DNA of 64,000 nt from positions 62,001 to 126,000 of the forward strand of contig NZ_RJVQ01000005.1 of assembly GCF_003856525.1 (NCBI RefSeq), in the 5' to 3' direction. The notes under the pieces are model-generated. The model was given only the letters and a program-made list of their open reading frames with translations. It was not told the DNA's origin and did not search any database. Source of the DNA: Vibrio viridaestus. GTDB lineage: Bacteria > Pseudomonadota > Gammaproteobacteria > Enterobacterales > Vibrionaceae. Position numbers and translations under genes: made by a program. Shown one piece after another: positions 1 to 7,798 of the stretch (position 1 is its first letter; each line of letters begins with the position of its first letter).

Positions 1-450
1 GAAGAGATATTCTCAGCAGTCATGGAATCCTCAGTAACTCATGATGTTGCAGATGCTTTTCAGAAGTTATCTACCAGTAAAGAGCTCCAGGTCGCATTAT
101 TTGATTTTGGTTATCACTATTTAGAATCGGTCTTATCACCGGGCCTCGGAGCTATTCGCAAAATGGCTATTAGTGAATCAGGACGATCAGATGTAAGCCG
201 GTATTTCTACGAAAATGGTCCGGGTAAAGGTCGTGCCTACGCTGCGCAGTATTTAAAAAAACAGATGGAGGCAGGAGAATTAATCGAAGCCGATCCAATT
301 CTAGCTGCATCGCAATTAGTTGCGCTTTTAGATGCGGAGCTACTCACTCCTGTTGAACTGAATGTGATAGAAAAACCATCGAAGCAAAAAATAGAGCAAG
401 TGGCGCAGACCGCGATAAATTCTTTTCTGAAACTATACAAAAAAGTCTAA
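1..450 (+). CDS. TetR/AcrR-family regulator, C-terminal part (cut by window edge)
   Basis: The reading frame is open from the first base, and the residues before the first ATG (EEIFSAVMES) look like the linker after a TetR helix-turn-helix, so the gene almost certainly begins upstream of the window. The visible ~149 residues are helical and resemble the ligand-binding C-terminal domain of AcrR/AefR-type repressors (YLKKQMEAGELIEADPILAASQLVALLDAE). The DNA-binding domain is not in view, so neither operator nor target can be inferred. It ends about 100 bp before the convergent oxygenase gene. The family is moderately certain; the exact function is unknown. Confidence 0.65.
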   Translation, partial: EEIFSAVMESSVTHDVADAFQKLSTSKELQVALFDFGYHYLESVLSPGLGAIRKMAISESGRSDVSRYFYENGPGKGRAYAAQYLKKQMEAGELIEADPILAASQLVALLDAELLTPVELNVIEKPSKQKIEQVAQTAINSFLKLYKKV

Positions 451-556
451 AAAGGTTTCCTTAAACAACGGTGCAACTAAGGAAAAAGTTTTCTTCTATT
501 ATGTCGCGCAGAGAGTTAAGTGAGCCAATAGCTTCACTTAACTCTTGCAGCATCGA

Positions 557-1513
557 CTAGGCGACAACGTCTTCTTGGCGATAGGAGTAGGTATCCTCAA
601 ATCGGGATAAAATCCAATCTCCAGCTGTAATTAAGGGATACTCTACTTTTCCACCTTTTTCCTTCAGGCAAGAGTCAAGTGTGGTAATCGGTGTATCAAA
701 ATTGGGCTCGACAAAGAACGGCATCGAAAACCGAGTTTTCCCCGATGTTGGACTCATCACTCGATGCTTCGTTGAGCGATAGATGTCGTTTGTCCAACGT
801 TGCATTAAATCTCCAATATTGACGACAAATGCCCCTTCGACTGGAGGTGCCTCAATCCATTGGTCTTGTTTGTTGAGGACTTGAAGACCACCACTTTCCT
901 CCTGATACAATAACGTAATACAGCCATAATCAGTATGCGCACCTGCCCCATTGGACGCCAGAGTCTGGCTGGGATAATGCAGCATTCGTAAAACAGATAT
1001 AGGTAAACTAAAGCTCTTGGAGAAGAAGTTTTCCTCCTCTCCGAGTGCCAAAGCCATCGCCTTGAGAATTCTTAAACCCACATCGAGTGTCAGTGAATAA
1101 TGTTGAGATACCGCTTGAGCAAATCCCTGAATATCAGGGTACTGATTAGGACCATATAATTTCGGACAACGAGACACTTGTGAGTGAAAAGGGGAAAGAT
1201 CTAAAGCCATATCAAATGATTCTTTACAATCAAGCTCACCGAGCGGGTCCAACTTTTCTGCACTTAATCTTCCCCATCCTCTGTGGTTACTGCTTTCTTC
1301 TATCGAAATCTTTTTCTTTTCTTCTTCCGGTAACGCAAATAGTTTCCCTGCCATAGACTCTATATGATCAAATTGCGTCTGAGGTATTCCGTGCCCGATC
1401 ACATAGAAAAAACCTAATTCTCTACAAGCACTGTCTATTTGCTTAATAACGGAATGCCAATCTTCTCTGTTGTTAGAACTTAGAGGTGAGATATCGATAA
1501 TCGGCAGTGACAT
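557..1513 (-). CDS. 2-oxoglutarate/Fe(II) oxygenase, isopenicillin-N-synthase family
   Basis: A 318-residue protein with the non-haem dioxygenase N-terminal region (residues ~3-110) and the jelly-roll 2OG-Fe(II) domain (~170-275). The facial triad is visible as H193-x-D195 (AHTDYGCITLL) and H250 (STKHRVMSP); R261-x-S263 (RFSMPFF) matches the co-substrate-binding RxS motif. Such enzymes hydroxylate or oxidise small molecules using O2 and 2-oxoglutarate. The ATG is preceded by a purine-rich AAGGAG-like site. Its neighbours are a RutR-like regulator, a nucleoside-type ABC transporter and guanine deaminase, suggesting a purine or pyrimidine-derived substrate; this is inference. True isopenicillin N synthase activity is unlikely because no beta-lactam genes are present. 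Confidence 0.85.
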   Translation of the reverse strand: MSLPIIDISPLSSNNREDWHSVIKQIDSACRELGFFYVIGHGIPQTQFDHIESMAGKLFALPEEEKKKISIEESSNHRGWGRLSAEKLDPLGELDCKESFDMALDLSPFHSQVSRCPKLYGPNQYPDIQGFAQAVSQHYSLTLDVGLRILKAMALALGEEENFFSKSFSLPISVLRMLHYPSQTLASNGAGAHTDYGCITLLYQEESGGLQVLNKQDQWIEAPPVEGAFVVNIGDLMQRWTNDIYRSTKHRVMSPTSGKTRFSMPFFVEPNFDTPITTLDSCLKEKGGKVEYPLITAGDWILSRFEDTYSYRQEDVVA

Positions 1514-1772
1514 ACTTTCTCCTTAAATACTCAAGCCATTCTTCGCTGAGTAGTAATTATATTATTCATCGTTAAGCAAAATACTGACCAAATAGGCAAC
1601 TAAATAAACGCTTTGGTTATAGAGTGTTAGATGAATTAAAGAATGAATTTTGCTAGAAATGATGCACTGAATTAGGGAGAGCAGCACCAACATGGTGTTA
1701 TTGAGCAGCCAATTATGTCTGAGGGACTCGTTGAGAGCCCCATCAATAGAAAGCAACTTTACCACCGCGATT

Positions 1773-2411
1773 TTATTTCAAATCTAATCCTTTAAGCACA
1801 GTATCGATTACAAACTGAGTCGCCTCTTCAAATTCGTCATCGGTCAACGATCTGCCTTTAATCATAAAGATTTCAGCATCACAATCGGCATAAAATTGCG
1901 TCGTTCCCCATATCAAAAATAATAAATATAAAGGATCAATTGGTCTAATCAGCCCTTGATCAACCCAAGTTTGAATGATAGAAGCCTTACCTTCCGTCCA
2001 GTCTACCATTGGCAGATGCATTGCATCGCTGACGTTGTGGGCACCATTGATTAATTCGAGAGCAAATATTTTTGATTCTTTAGGATGCGTTCTCGAATAT
2101 TTCATTTTTCCACGAATGTACGTTTCTAACACTTCAGCGGGAGAAAGGGCAAAAATCTCATCGGAAAACCCTTGGTTCCATAGGTTTAGAATATCCTCTA
2201 GAACCGCAAGATAGAGACCTTTTTTAGACTTAAAATAATAAAGAACATTCGCTTTAGGCAGGTCAACCCGGTCGGCAATCGATTGAACCGATGTTCCTTT
2301 GTAGCCACATTTGACAAATTCATCAGCAGCTGCTTTAAGAATCCGTGATTCGTTTCTCTGTCTGATAGCACCAGGTTGTGCTTTGCGATTGTTCTTTTTT
2401 TCCATAACCAA
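1773..2411 (-). CDS. TetR-family regulator resembling RutR
   Basis: A 212-residue protein. The N-terminal helix-turn-helix (~residues 18-65) carries ILKAAADEFVKCGYKGTSVQSIADRVDLPKANVLYYF in two overlapping pieces typical of TetR proteins. The C-terminal half (YIRGKMKYSRTHPKESKIF, WVDQGLIRPIDPLYLLFLIWGTTQFYAD) is strongly reminiscent of E. coli RutR, the uracil/thymine-responsive regulator. The start shown is a TTG eight bases after AGGA; an ATG two codons later (2405) is the alternative. It is divergent from the ABC operon. RutR-type palindromes lie at 2679-2694 and 7638-7653, so it probably controls purine transport and guanine deamination. The effector is unknown. Confidence 0.8.
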   Translation of the reverse strand: MVMEKKNNRKAQPGAIRQRNESRILKAAADEFVKCGYKGTSVQSIADRVDLPKANVLYYFKSKKGLYLAVLEDILNLWNQGFSDEIFALSPAEVLETYIRGKMKYSRTHPKESKIFALELINGAHNVSDAMHLPMVDWTEGKASIIQTWVDQGLIRPIDPLYLLFLIWGTTQFYADCDAEIFMIKGRSLTDDEFEEATQFVIDTVLKGLDLK

Positions 2412-2742
2412 CTACAACGTCCTTTAAACTGCAAAGAGGATGGTAAGTTAGTGATACTCGGGGCATAAAGTCAAGTATTAATAACCCCTCAGAGACTCAA
2501 GTGTTATATTTGATATTTGGGATCACGCTTATTCATAGAATGAGAGAGAAGTTTATGTGCCACGATCAAAAACGAGGCTCAACTGTATAAAAAACGCTCA
2601 AAAATACTTAACAAGAACTAATATTTATCAAAAGTTTCTGATCCATTTTCATTCAGAACAGGATACAATCGCGACCACTTGAACAGTTGGTCAATTTTTT
2701 GCATCAAAGCTGCTAATTGCAAATTAAGGGAAGTCATCTGCT
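2412..2742. promoter_or_regulatory. Divergent promoter region between the RutR-like gene and the nucleoside ABC operon
   Basis: This 331-bp AT-rich stretch has no credible gene. It must hold the promoters for the leftward regulator and the rightward ABC operon. The only clear element is the RutR-type palindrome at 2679-2694; the ATPase ATG follows at 2743. Confidence 0.6.
2679..2694. promoter_or_regulatory. RutR-type operator upstream of the ABC transporter operon
   Basis: The 16-mer TTGAACAGTTGGTCAA matches the published E. coli RutR consensus TTGACCANNTGGTCAA at every fixed position but one (A for C at position 5). It lies 49 bp before the ATPase start and about 270 bp upstream of the divergent RutR-like gene. 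A second, nearly perfect copy precedes guanine deaminase at 7638-7653, which argues against chance. Confidence 0.7.
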
Positions 2743-4275
2743 ATGACGCAAGCTCCACTTTTAGAACTTCGGAACGTCAGTAAATTTTTTCCGGGGGTCG
2801 TGGCAAACGATAACGTCAATATGACGCTTAACTCAGGAGAGATCCTGGCACTGTTGGGAGAAAATGGTGCAGGTAAGTCTACTCTGGTCAAAATGATTTA
2901 CGGGGTGAATCGTCCCAGTCAGGGCGATATTTTTTGGAATGGCAACGCAATCGATATCCTCTCGCCGAATCAAGCACGTTCAATGGGTATTGGCATGGTT
3001 TTCCAACACTTTTCTGTGTTCGAAACCCTGACAGTACTCGAAAATATTGAGCTTGGTCTCGATAAAGAATTTGTAGCTCAGGTTGATAATCTTCGCCAAC
3101 GCGTTGTCGATATGAGCGAGAAGTACGATTTACATGTCGACCCAGATAGATACGTACACAGCCTAAGTATTGGCGAACGCCAACGCTTAGAAATTCTTCG
3201 TTGTCTCATTCAAGATGTTAAATTGCTGATACTTGATGAACCAACATCAGTCCTCACTCCTCAGGAAGTGAAAGGCTTATTCAAAGTGTTGAAAAAGCTC
3301 GCGGGCGAAGGTTGCTCAATCATGTTCATCAGTCATAAGCTCAAAGAAGTTACCGAGCTTTGTGATCGAGCCGTTATTCTTAGAGGCGGTAAAGTGAGCG
3401 GTGAATGTATCCCCGCACAAGAAACCCCTAACTCAATAGCACGGCTAATGGTAGGCAATGAAGCCGAACTCTCGGAAAGCTACCCTAAGAAGTCAAACGA
3501 CAACATTATCTTTGCGACTCATAATCTGACATTACCTCCAGCCCATCCGTTTGGCTGTGGTCTAACAAACGTTAATCTTGAACTGCGAGCAGGGGAAATC
3601 CTTGGTATTGCAGGTGTTGCAGGTAATGGTCAAGAAGATCTTCTTGAAGCGATCAGTGGCGAAGATTCACGTACTAGTAAAGAGAGTGTAACATTCAATA
3701 AGCTCGCAATTGGCCACCTCGATGCAGGTAGACGCCGTGCTCTCGGAATGGCTCATGTACCTACCAATCGACTCGGACAAGGTGCGGTTCCAGAAATGAG
3801 CTTGGAAGAAAATACGCTACTCACTCATGCATCAACCCTGACTAAAAAGGGACTTATTAGTGCGAGACGCCTAAAAGAGCTCGCGATTTCTCTAATAAAA
3901 GATAACCAAGTTAAATGCCGAGATGAGAATTCTCAGGCAAAAAGCCTATCTGGTGGTAATCTACAAAAATTCATTATGGGACGAGAAATGCATCAGCACC
4001 CGCAGGTTTTGATCTGTGCTCACCCCACATGGGGCGTAGATATTGGCGCTGCCAGTTCGATTCACAGGAAGCTGATTGCTCTACGCGACGAAGGCGCAGC
4101 GATTGTTGTTATATCCGAAGATATTGATGAGCTATTCATTATCAGTGACCGTTTGGCTGCTTTGTATGAAGGGCAACTGTCTCCTTCTGTAAAAACTCAA
4201 GACACAAATATTGAAGAAATCGGCCAGTGGATTGCAGGCAGTTTCGTTAAGCATGAGGAGGTAGACAATGCTTAA
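2743..4275 (+). CDS. Nucleoside-type (BMP family) ABC transporter, ATP-binding protein
   Basis: A 510-residue fused double ATPase of the sugar/nucleoside importer class, like B. subtilis NupO (YufO). Domain 1 has Walker A GENGAGKST (~39-47), the ABC signature LSIGERQRLEIL and Walker B LLILDEPTSVLTPQE. Domain 2 has a degenerate Walker A (GVAGNGQEDLL) and signature LSGGNLQK, the usual asymmetry of this family. It powers uptake through the two permeases downstream and probably receives substrate from the BMP protein at 6514. Its stop overlaps the next start by 8 bp, indicating translational coupling. A RutR-type operator sits just upstream. The substrate is probably a purine nucleoside or base; this is inference. 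Confidence 0.9.
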   Translation: MTQAPLLELRNVSKFFPGVVANDNVNMTLNSGEILALLGENGAGKSTLVKMIYGVNRPSQGDIFWNGNAIDILSPNQARSMGIGMVFQHFSVFETLTVLENIELGLDKEFVAQVDNLRQRVVDMSEKYDLHVDPDRYVHSLSIGERQRLEILRCLIQDVKLLILDEPTSVLTPQEVKGLFKVLKKLAGEGCSIMFISHKLKEVTELCDRAVILRGGKVSGECIPAQETPNSIARLMVGNEAELSESYPKKSNDNIIFATHNLTLPPAHPFGCGLTNVNLELRAGEILGIAGVAGNGQEDLLEAISGEDSRTSKESVTFNKLAIGHLDAGRRRALGMAHVPTNRLGQGAVPEMSLEENTLLTHASTLTKKGLISARRLKELAISLIKDNQVKCRDENSQAKSLSGGNLQKFIMGREMHQHPQVLICAHPTWGVDIGAASSIHRKLIALRDEGAAIVVISEDIDELFIISDRLAALYEGQLSPSVKTQDTNIEEIGQWIAGSFVKHEEVDNA

Positions 4276-5377
4276 GGTACAGCCAAGAATTGAAAGCTCT
4301 AAAACAATGGGATGGCTGTCTCCTGTTATAGCTATTGTTCTTACTTTGATTACTTCCAGCTTAATGTTTATTTGGCTTGGTGTTAGCCCCGTTAAAGCGT
4401 TTCAAGTCTTTATCCTACAGCCTTTCAGCGACAGTTATAATCTTGGCGAATTAATGGTTAAGGCTACGCCTCTCCTGCTTTGTGCAATAGGTCTAGCGCT
4501 TTGCTATCGTGCAAATATCTGGAATATAGGAGCAGAAGGCCAGCTATTAATCGGTGCTCTCGCATCGAGTGCTGTTGCTGTGAATGTTCCTGATGACGCA
4601 GGTGCAGGTACGCTCTTTATCGTACTAGCGGCAGGCATTATTGCTGGCATGATCTGGTCTGGTATACCAACGTTTCTTAATCGTCAGTTCAATACCAACA
4701 TCATCCTCACCACCATTATGCTCAACTATATTGGGCTCTATTTGCTTCTGTGGGCGGTGCACGGACCACTGACCGATCCGGATGGATTTGGTTTCCCTGA
4801 ATCGAAAATGTTCCCAGATGGTGTTCTGCTCCCAACACTGGTCGAGAGCGGAAGAGCATCAATCAGCGTAGTTATTGCAATTCTGATGGCGTTCGTTGCT
4901 AGCTTCGTTCTCTACAAAACGCTACCAGGATTTAAACTTAGAGTATTTGGTCAAGATGAGTCTGCAGCACGATACGCAGGTTTCAGCGGCGGAAAAGTTG
5001 TTTGGGGGGTCATGCTATTTGCAGGTGCATTAGCCGGTTTTGCGGGCGCATCTGAAGTGACAGGCCCTATCGGACAGCTCATACCGTCAGTTTCACCAGG
5101 CTATGGATACGCGGCCATTATTGTTGCCTACCTGGGACGCTTAAACCCAATCGGGATTATTGTTTCGGCATTTTTCATGGGCGCTTTGTACATGGGGAGC
5201 GATTTGGCTCAGATTGAGCTTGGTCTACCAACTGCGGTTACAGGGCTTTTCCAAGGAACACTGCTGTTTTTCCTATTAGCTTGTGACTTCTTAATATACT
5301 ACGAAATTGTTCCTAAACGTGCTCGTCCAGTCGAGTCAGAAACAAAAACCTCAGAACAATCAGGTGAGGTGAAATAA
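4268..5377 (+). CDS. Nucleoside-type ABC transporter permease 1
   Basis: A 369-residue polytopic inner-membrane protein of the branched-chain-amino-acid/nucleoside permease fold, resembling NupP (YufP). Characteristic blocks are FQVFILQPFSDSYNLGELMVKATPLLLCAIGLALCYRANIWNIGAEGQ (quoted only as landmarks RANIWNIGAEGQ and NTNIILTTIMLNY) and the C-terminal YGYAAIIVAYLGRLNP cytoplasmic loop. It overlaps the ATPase gene upstream by 8 bp, and its stop shares a base with the next permease start, so the three are one transcript. It forms half of the transmembrane pore. Confidence 0.88.
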   Translation: MLKVQPRIESSKTMGWLSPVIAIVLTLITSSLMFIWLGVSPVKAFQVFILQPFSDSYNLGELMVKATPLLLCAIGLALCYRANIWNIGAEGQLLIGALASSAVAVNVPDDAGAGTLFIVLAAGIIAGMIWSGIPTFLNRQFNTNIILTTIMLNYIGLYLLLWAVHGPLTDPDGFGFPESKMFPDGVLLPTLVESGRASISVVIAILMAFVASFVLYKTLPGFKLRVFGQDESAARYAGFSGGKVVWGVMLFAGALAGFAGASEVTGPIGQLIPSVSPGYGYAAIIVAYLGRLNPIGIIVSAFFMGALYMGSDLAQIELGLPTAVTGLFQGTLLFFLLACDFLIYYEIVPKRARPVESETKTSEQSGEVK

Positions 5378-6306
5378 TGGATGCTGAACTAATTCAACAA
5401 ATTTTAATTGCTGCGGTCAAAACGGGCACTCCTCTTCTTTTAATCGCTCTAGGTGAGCTTATTTGTGAGAAATCAGGCGTACTCAATCTTGGTCAGGAAG
5501 GCATGATGTTAATGGGTGCCATGGCGGGATTCGCAGGCGCCCACTATACCGGTAGCCTATTCTTAGGTGTCATCTTTGCCATGGCATCAGGGATGTTAAT
5601 GTCGCTTATTTTTGGTTTTTTGACGCTGTCGCTCAATACCAATCAAGTGGCGACGGGTTTAGCGCTGACTATCTTTGGAACGGGGCTCAGCGCCTTCTTG
5701 GGTACCAGCTTAATTGGCTCGACGCTTGACGGTTTCCCAGAATTGCCAATACCACTACTAAGTAGTATTCCTTTCTTCGGGGATTTATTGTTTAAACACG
5801 ATATTTTGGTTTACAGTAGTTTCATAATCGTCATCGTAGCGTGGTGGGTGGTGCAAAAAACGCGTCTAGGTCTAACGATCAGAGCTGTTGGAGAAAACCC
5901 TCACTCTGCCAATGCGTTGGGTATTAAAGTCATTGCGCTTCGATACGGTACTGTCATGTTTGGCGGTGCTATGGCTGGTCTCGCTGGGGCCTACATGTCA
6001 CTAGCTTATACCCCAATGTGGGTTGAAGGAATGACTGCAGGAAGAGGCTGGATTGCCCTTGCTCTCGTTGTTTTCGCTTCGTGGCGTATCGGCTATCTTG
6101 TCCTAGGTGCTTACCTGTTCGGCTGTACATCAATAATGCATTTGATGATGCAAGGTGCTGGTGTTGATATTTCACCGAACCTACTGGCTATGACGCCTTA
6201 TGTGGCGACGGTTGTGGTTATGGTCATTTTAAGCTCCAACAGTGCTCGTCAGAAATTGGCGACACCAATGAGCTTAGGCAAGCCTTTCGATCCTAAAGTA
6301 CACTAA
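5377..6306 (+). CDS. Nucleoside-type ABC transporter permease 2
   Basis: A 309-residue polytopic membrane protein matching the second, shorter permease of BMP-family importers (NupQ/YufQ). Landmarks are GELICEKSGVLNLGQEGMML near residues 27-46, the NTNQVATGLALTIFG block and RAVGENPHSANALGI (~170-185), the loop that contacts the ATPase. It begins on the last base of the preceding gene. A 207-bp gap separates it from the binding-protein gene, so the latter probably has its own promoter and is made in excess, as is common for binding proteins. Confidence 0.88.
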   Translation: MDAELIQQILIAAVKTGTPLLLIALGELICEKSGVLNLGQEGMMLMGAMAGFAGAHYTGSLFLGVIFAMASGMLMSLIFGFLTLSLNTNQVATGLALTIFGTGLSAFLGTSLIGSTLDGFPELPIPLLSSIPFFGDLLFKHDILVYSSFIIVIVAWWVVQKTRLGLTIRAVGENPHSANALGIKVIALRYGTVMFGGAMAGLAGAYMSLAYTPMWVEGMTAGRGWIALALVVFASWRIGYLVLGAYLFGCTSIMHLMMQGAGVDISPNLLAMTPYVATVVVMVILSSNSARQKLATPMSLGKPFDPKVH

Positions 6307-6513
6307 ACAACTGATAGACATCATAATTTGTTGCAAATACGCACCAAATTGAAACGAATTTTTTCATCAGAATCATGTAATATGGCACTGAAGAAAAGTA
6401 AAACGAGCAACACTTGTATAAATATCGACCTGACTACGCTCAGTGTTGTCTGAGGCTATATTTTTCAAGCGCTCTAAATTTCAATAACGAAATAATAGAA
6501 AACGGAGTATTTC

Positions 6514-7590
6514 ATGAAAATCAATCAGTGGTTGTCTGCAGCTGCTTTGTCAGTGGCAACACTTTTCTCTGTGAGTTCGCTTGCAGCAGATCCTGTTAAA
6601 GTCGGTTTTGTTTATGTTGGCCCTATCGGTGACCACGGTTGGAGTTACGAACATGATCAGGCTCGTAAAGAAGTTGAAAAGTATTTTGGTGACAAGGTAA
6701 AAACAACTTTTGTTGAGAACGTTTCAGAAGGTGCAGATGCTGAGCGTGTTATTACTCAATTAGCAAAAGCAGGTAACGACGTTATTTTTACAACATCGTT
6801 TGGTTTTATGAACCCAACACTGAAAGTAGCAAAACGCTTTCCTAAAGTAATTTTTGAACATGCTACTGGTTATAAACGCGCTAAAAACGTAAGTACATAC
6901 GCTCTACGTACTTATGAAGGTCGTTATGTATCAGGTGTTGCTGCTGGTTTAGAAACTAAATCAAACACTATCGGCTATATTGCGTCTTTCCCAATTCCTG
7001 AAGTAATCCGTGATATTAACTCAAGCTTCCTTGGCGCAAAAAGTGTTAATCCAAACGTAAAAATGAAAATCGTATGGGTTAACTCTTGGTACGATCCAGG
7101 TAAAGAATCTGATGCAGCAAATGCTCTGATTGATCAAGGTGTTGATGTCATTCTTCAACACACAGATAGCCCAGCTCCTCTTATCGCAGCCGAAAAACGT
7201 GGCGTTATGGGTGTTGGTCAAGCATCTGATATGAGCCACTTCGCACCAAAATCACACATGTTCTCAGTACGTGACCATTGGGCACCACATTACATTCACA
7301 CTATCGAGTCTGTAATGAATGGCACTTGGAAATCAGAAGATTACTGGGGCGGTCTAAAAGACAACGTGCTACAAATTGTCTCTATTAATCCTAATCTTCC
7401 TCAGAATGTAAAAGATGCGATCAAAACAACTCAGGATAAAATTATCTCTGGTGAGATCGTTCCATTTAAAGGCCCTCTAAAAGACAACCAAGGTACATTG
7501 AAAATCAAAGATGGTTCTCAAGCTACAGACCAAGAACTACTTGGTATGAACTGGTACGTTGACGGTATTGATGCAAAAATACCAAACTAA
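6514..7590 (+). CDS. BMP-family ABC transporter substrate-binding protein
   Basis: A 358-residue periplasmic protein with a signal peptide (KINQWLSAAALSVATLFS, cleavage near SLAA-DPVK, ~residue 25). The fold is the BmpA/PnrA nucleoside-binding family: KVGFVYVGPIGDHGWSYEHD at the start, FENVSEGADAERVI, FEHATGYK and DVILQHTDSPAPLIAAEK. Similar proteins bind purine nucleosides or bases. There is no lipobox cysteine, so it is a soluble periplasmic receptor. A strong intrinsic terminator (7597-7627) follows directly, closing the transport unit before the separately regulated guaD. Adjacent guanine deaminase suggests delivery of guanine, guanosine or xanthine-type ligands, which is inference. Confidence 0.88.
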   Translation: MKINQWLSAAALSVATLFSVSSLAADPVKVGFVYVGPIGDHGWSYEHDQARKEVEKYFGDKVKTTFVENVSEGADAERVITQLAKAGNDVIFTTSFGFMNPTLKVAKRFPKVIFEHATGYKRAKNVSTYALRTYEGRYVSGVAAGLETKSNTIGYIASFPIPEVIRDINSSFLGAKSVNPNVKMKIVWVNSWYDPGKESDAANALIDQGVDVILQHTDSPAPLIAAEKRGVMGVGQASDMSHFAPKSHMFSVRDHWAPHYIHTIESVMNGTWKSEDYWGGLKDNVLQIVSINPNLPQNVKDAIKTTQDKIISGEIVPFKGPLKDNQGTLKIKDGSQATDQELLGMNWYVDGIDAKIPN

Positions 7591-7596
7591 TTAGAG

Positions 7597-7627
7597 AAAG
7601 ACCCACTTATAGGGTGGGTCTTTTTTT
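7597..7627 (+). terminator. Intrinsic terminator after the BMP-binding-protein gene
   Basis: Perfect 10-bp stem AAAGACCCAC / GTGGGTCTTT around a 7-nt loop, running into seven Ts (7621-7627). It ends the ABC operon only about 10 bp before the guaD operator. Confidence 0.92.
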
Positions 7628-7637
7628 ACCTTACAAT

Positions 7638-7653
7638 CTGACCATATGGTCAA
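7638..7653. promoter_or_regulatory. RutR-type operator upstream of guaD
   Basis: CTGACCATATGGTCAA contains a perfect 14-bp palindrome (TGACCATATGGTCA) and differs from the RutR consensus TTGACCANNTGGTCAA at one position. It could lie in the spacer of a weak promoter (TTACAA at 7631 and an AT-rich -10 near 7655), which would suit repression. It begins 146 bp after the end of nothing but a terminator, so the only sensible target is guaD. Confidence 0.75.
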
Positions 7654-7689
7654 TTTATTAAATTATAAGTTTCCAGTATGAACTCATTT

Positions 7690-7720
7690 AAAGCGTTGTG
7701 TTTCTCCGTCACAACGCTTT
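7690..7720 (+). other. Leader hairpin between the operator and guaD
   Basis: Perfect 11-bp stem AAAGCGTTGTG / CACAACGCTTT with a 9-nt loop, followed by AATTTTG. It lies after the operator and about 80 bp before the guaD start, so it would be in the 5' untranslated region. It could be an attenuator, a weak terminator or a stability element. The conserved core of a purine riboswitch is not recognisable. Confidence 0.6.
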
Positions 7721-7798
7721 AATTTTGATGAATACACGGAATCAAATACACTTAAAAAGTCAGCAATATAAAATAGCTCAATATAGCAAGGAAGCCGC

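Noticed and set aside
1562-1765. 67-residue leftward ORF between the oxygenase and the RutR-like gene
   Set aside because: Composition is low-complexity hydrophobic, there is no convincing ribosome site, and it ends just before the regulator stop. Likely chance.
7654-7798. Purine riboswitch in the guaD leader
   Set aside because: The conserved J1/2, J2/3 and loop sequences of the purine aptamer were not seen; only a simple hairpin is present.
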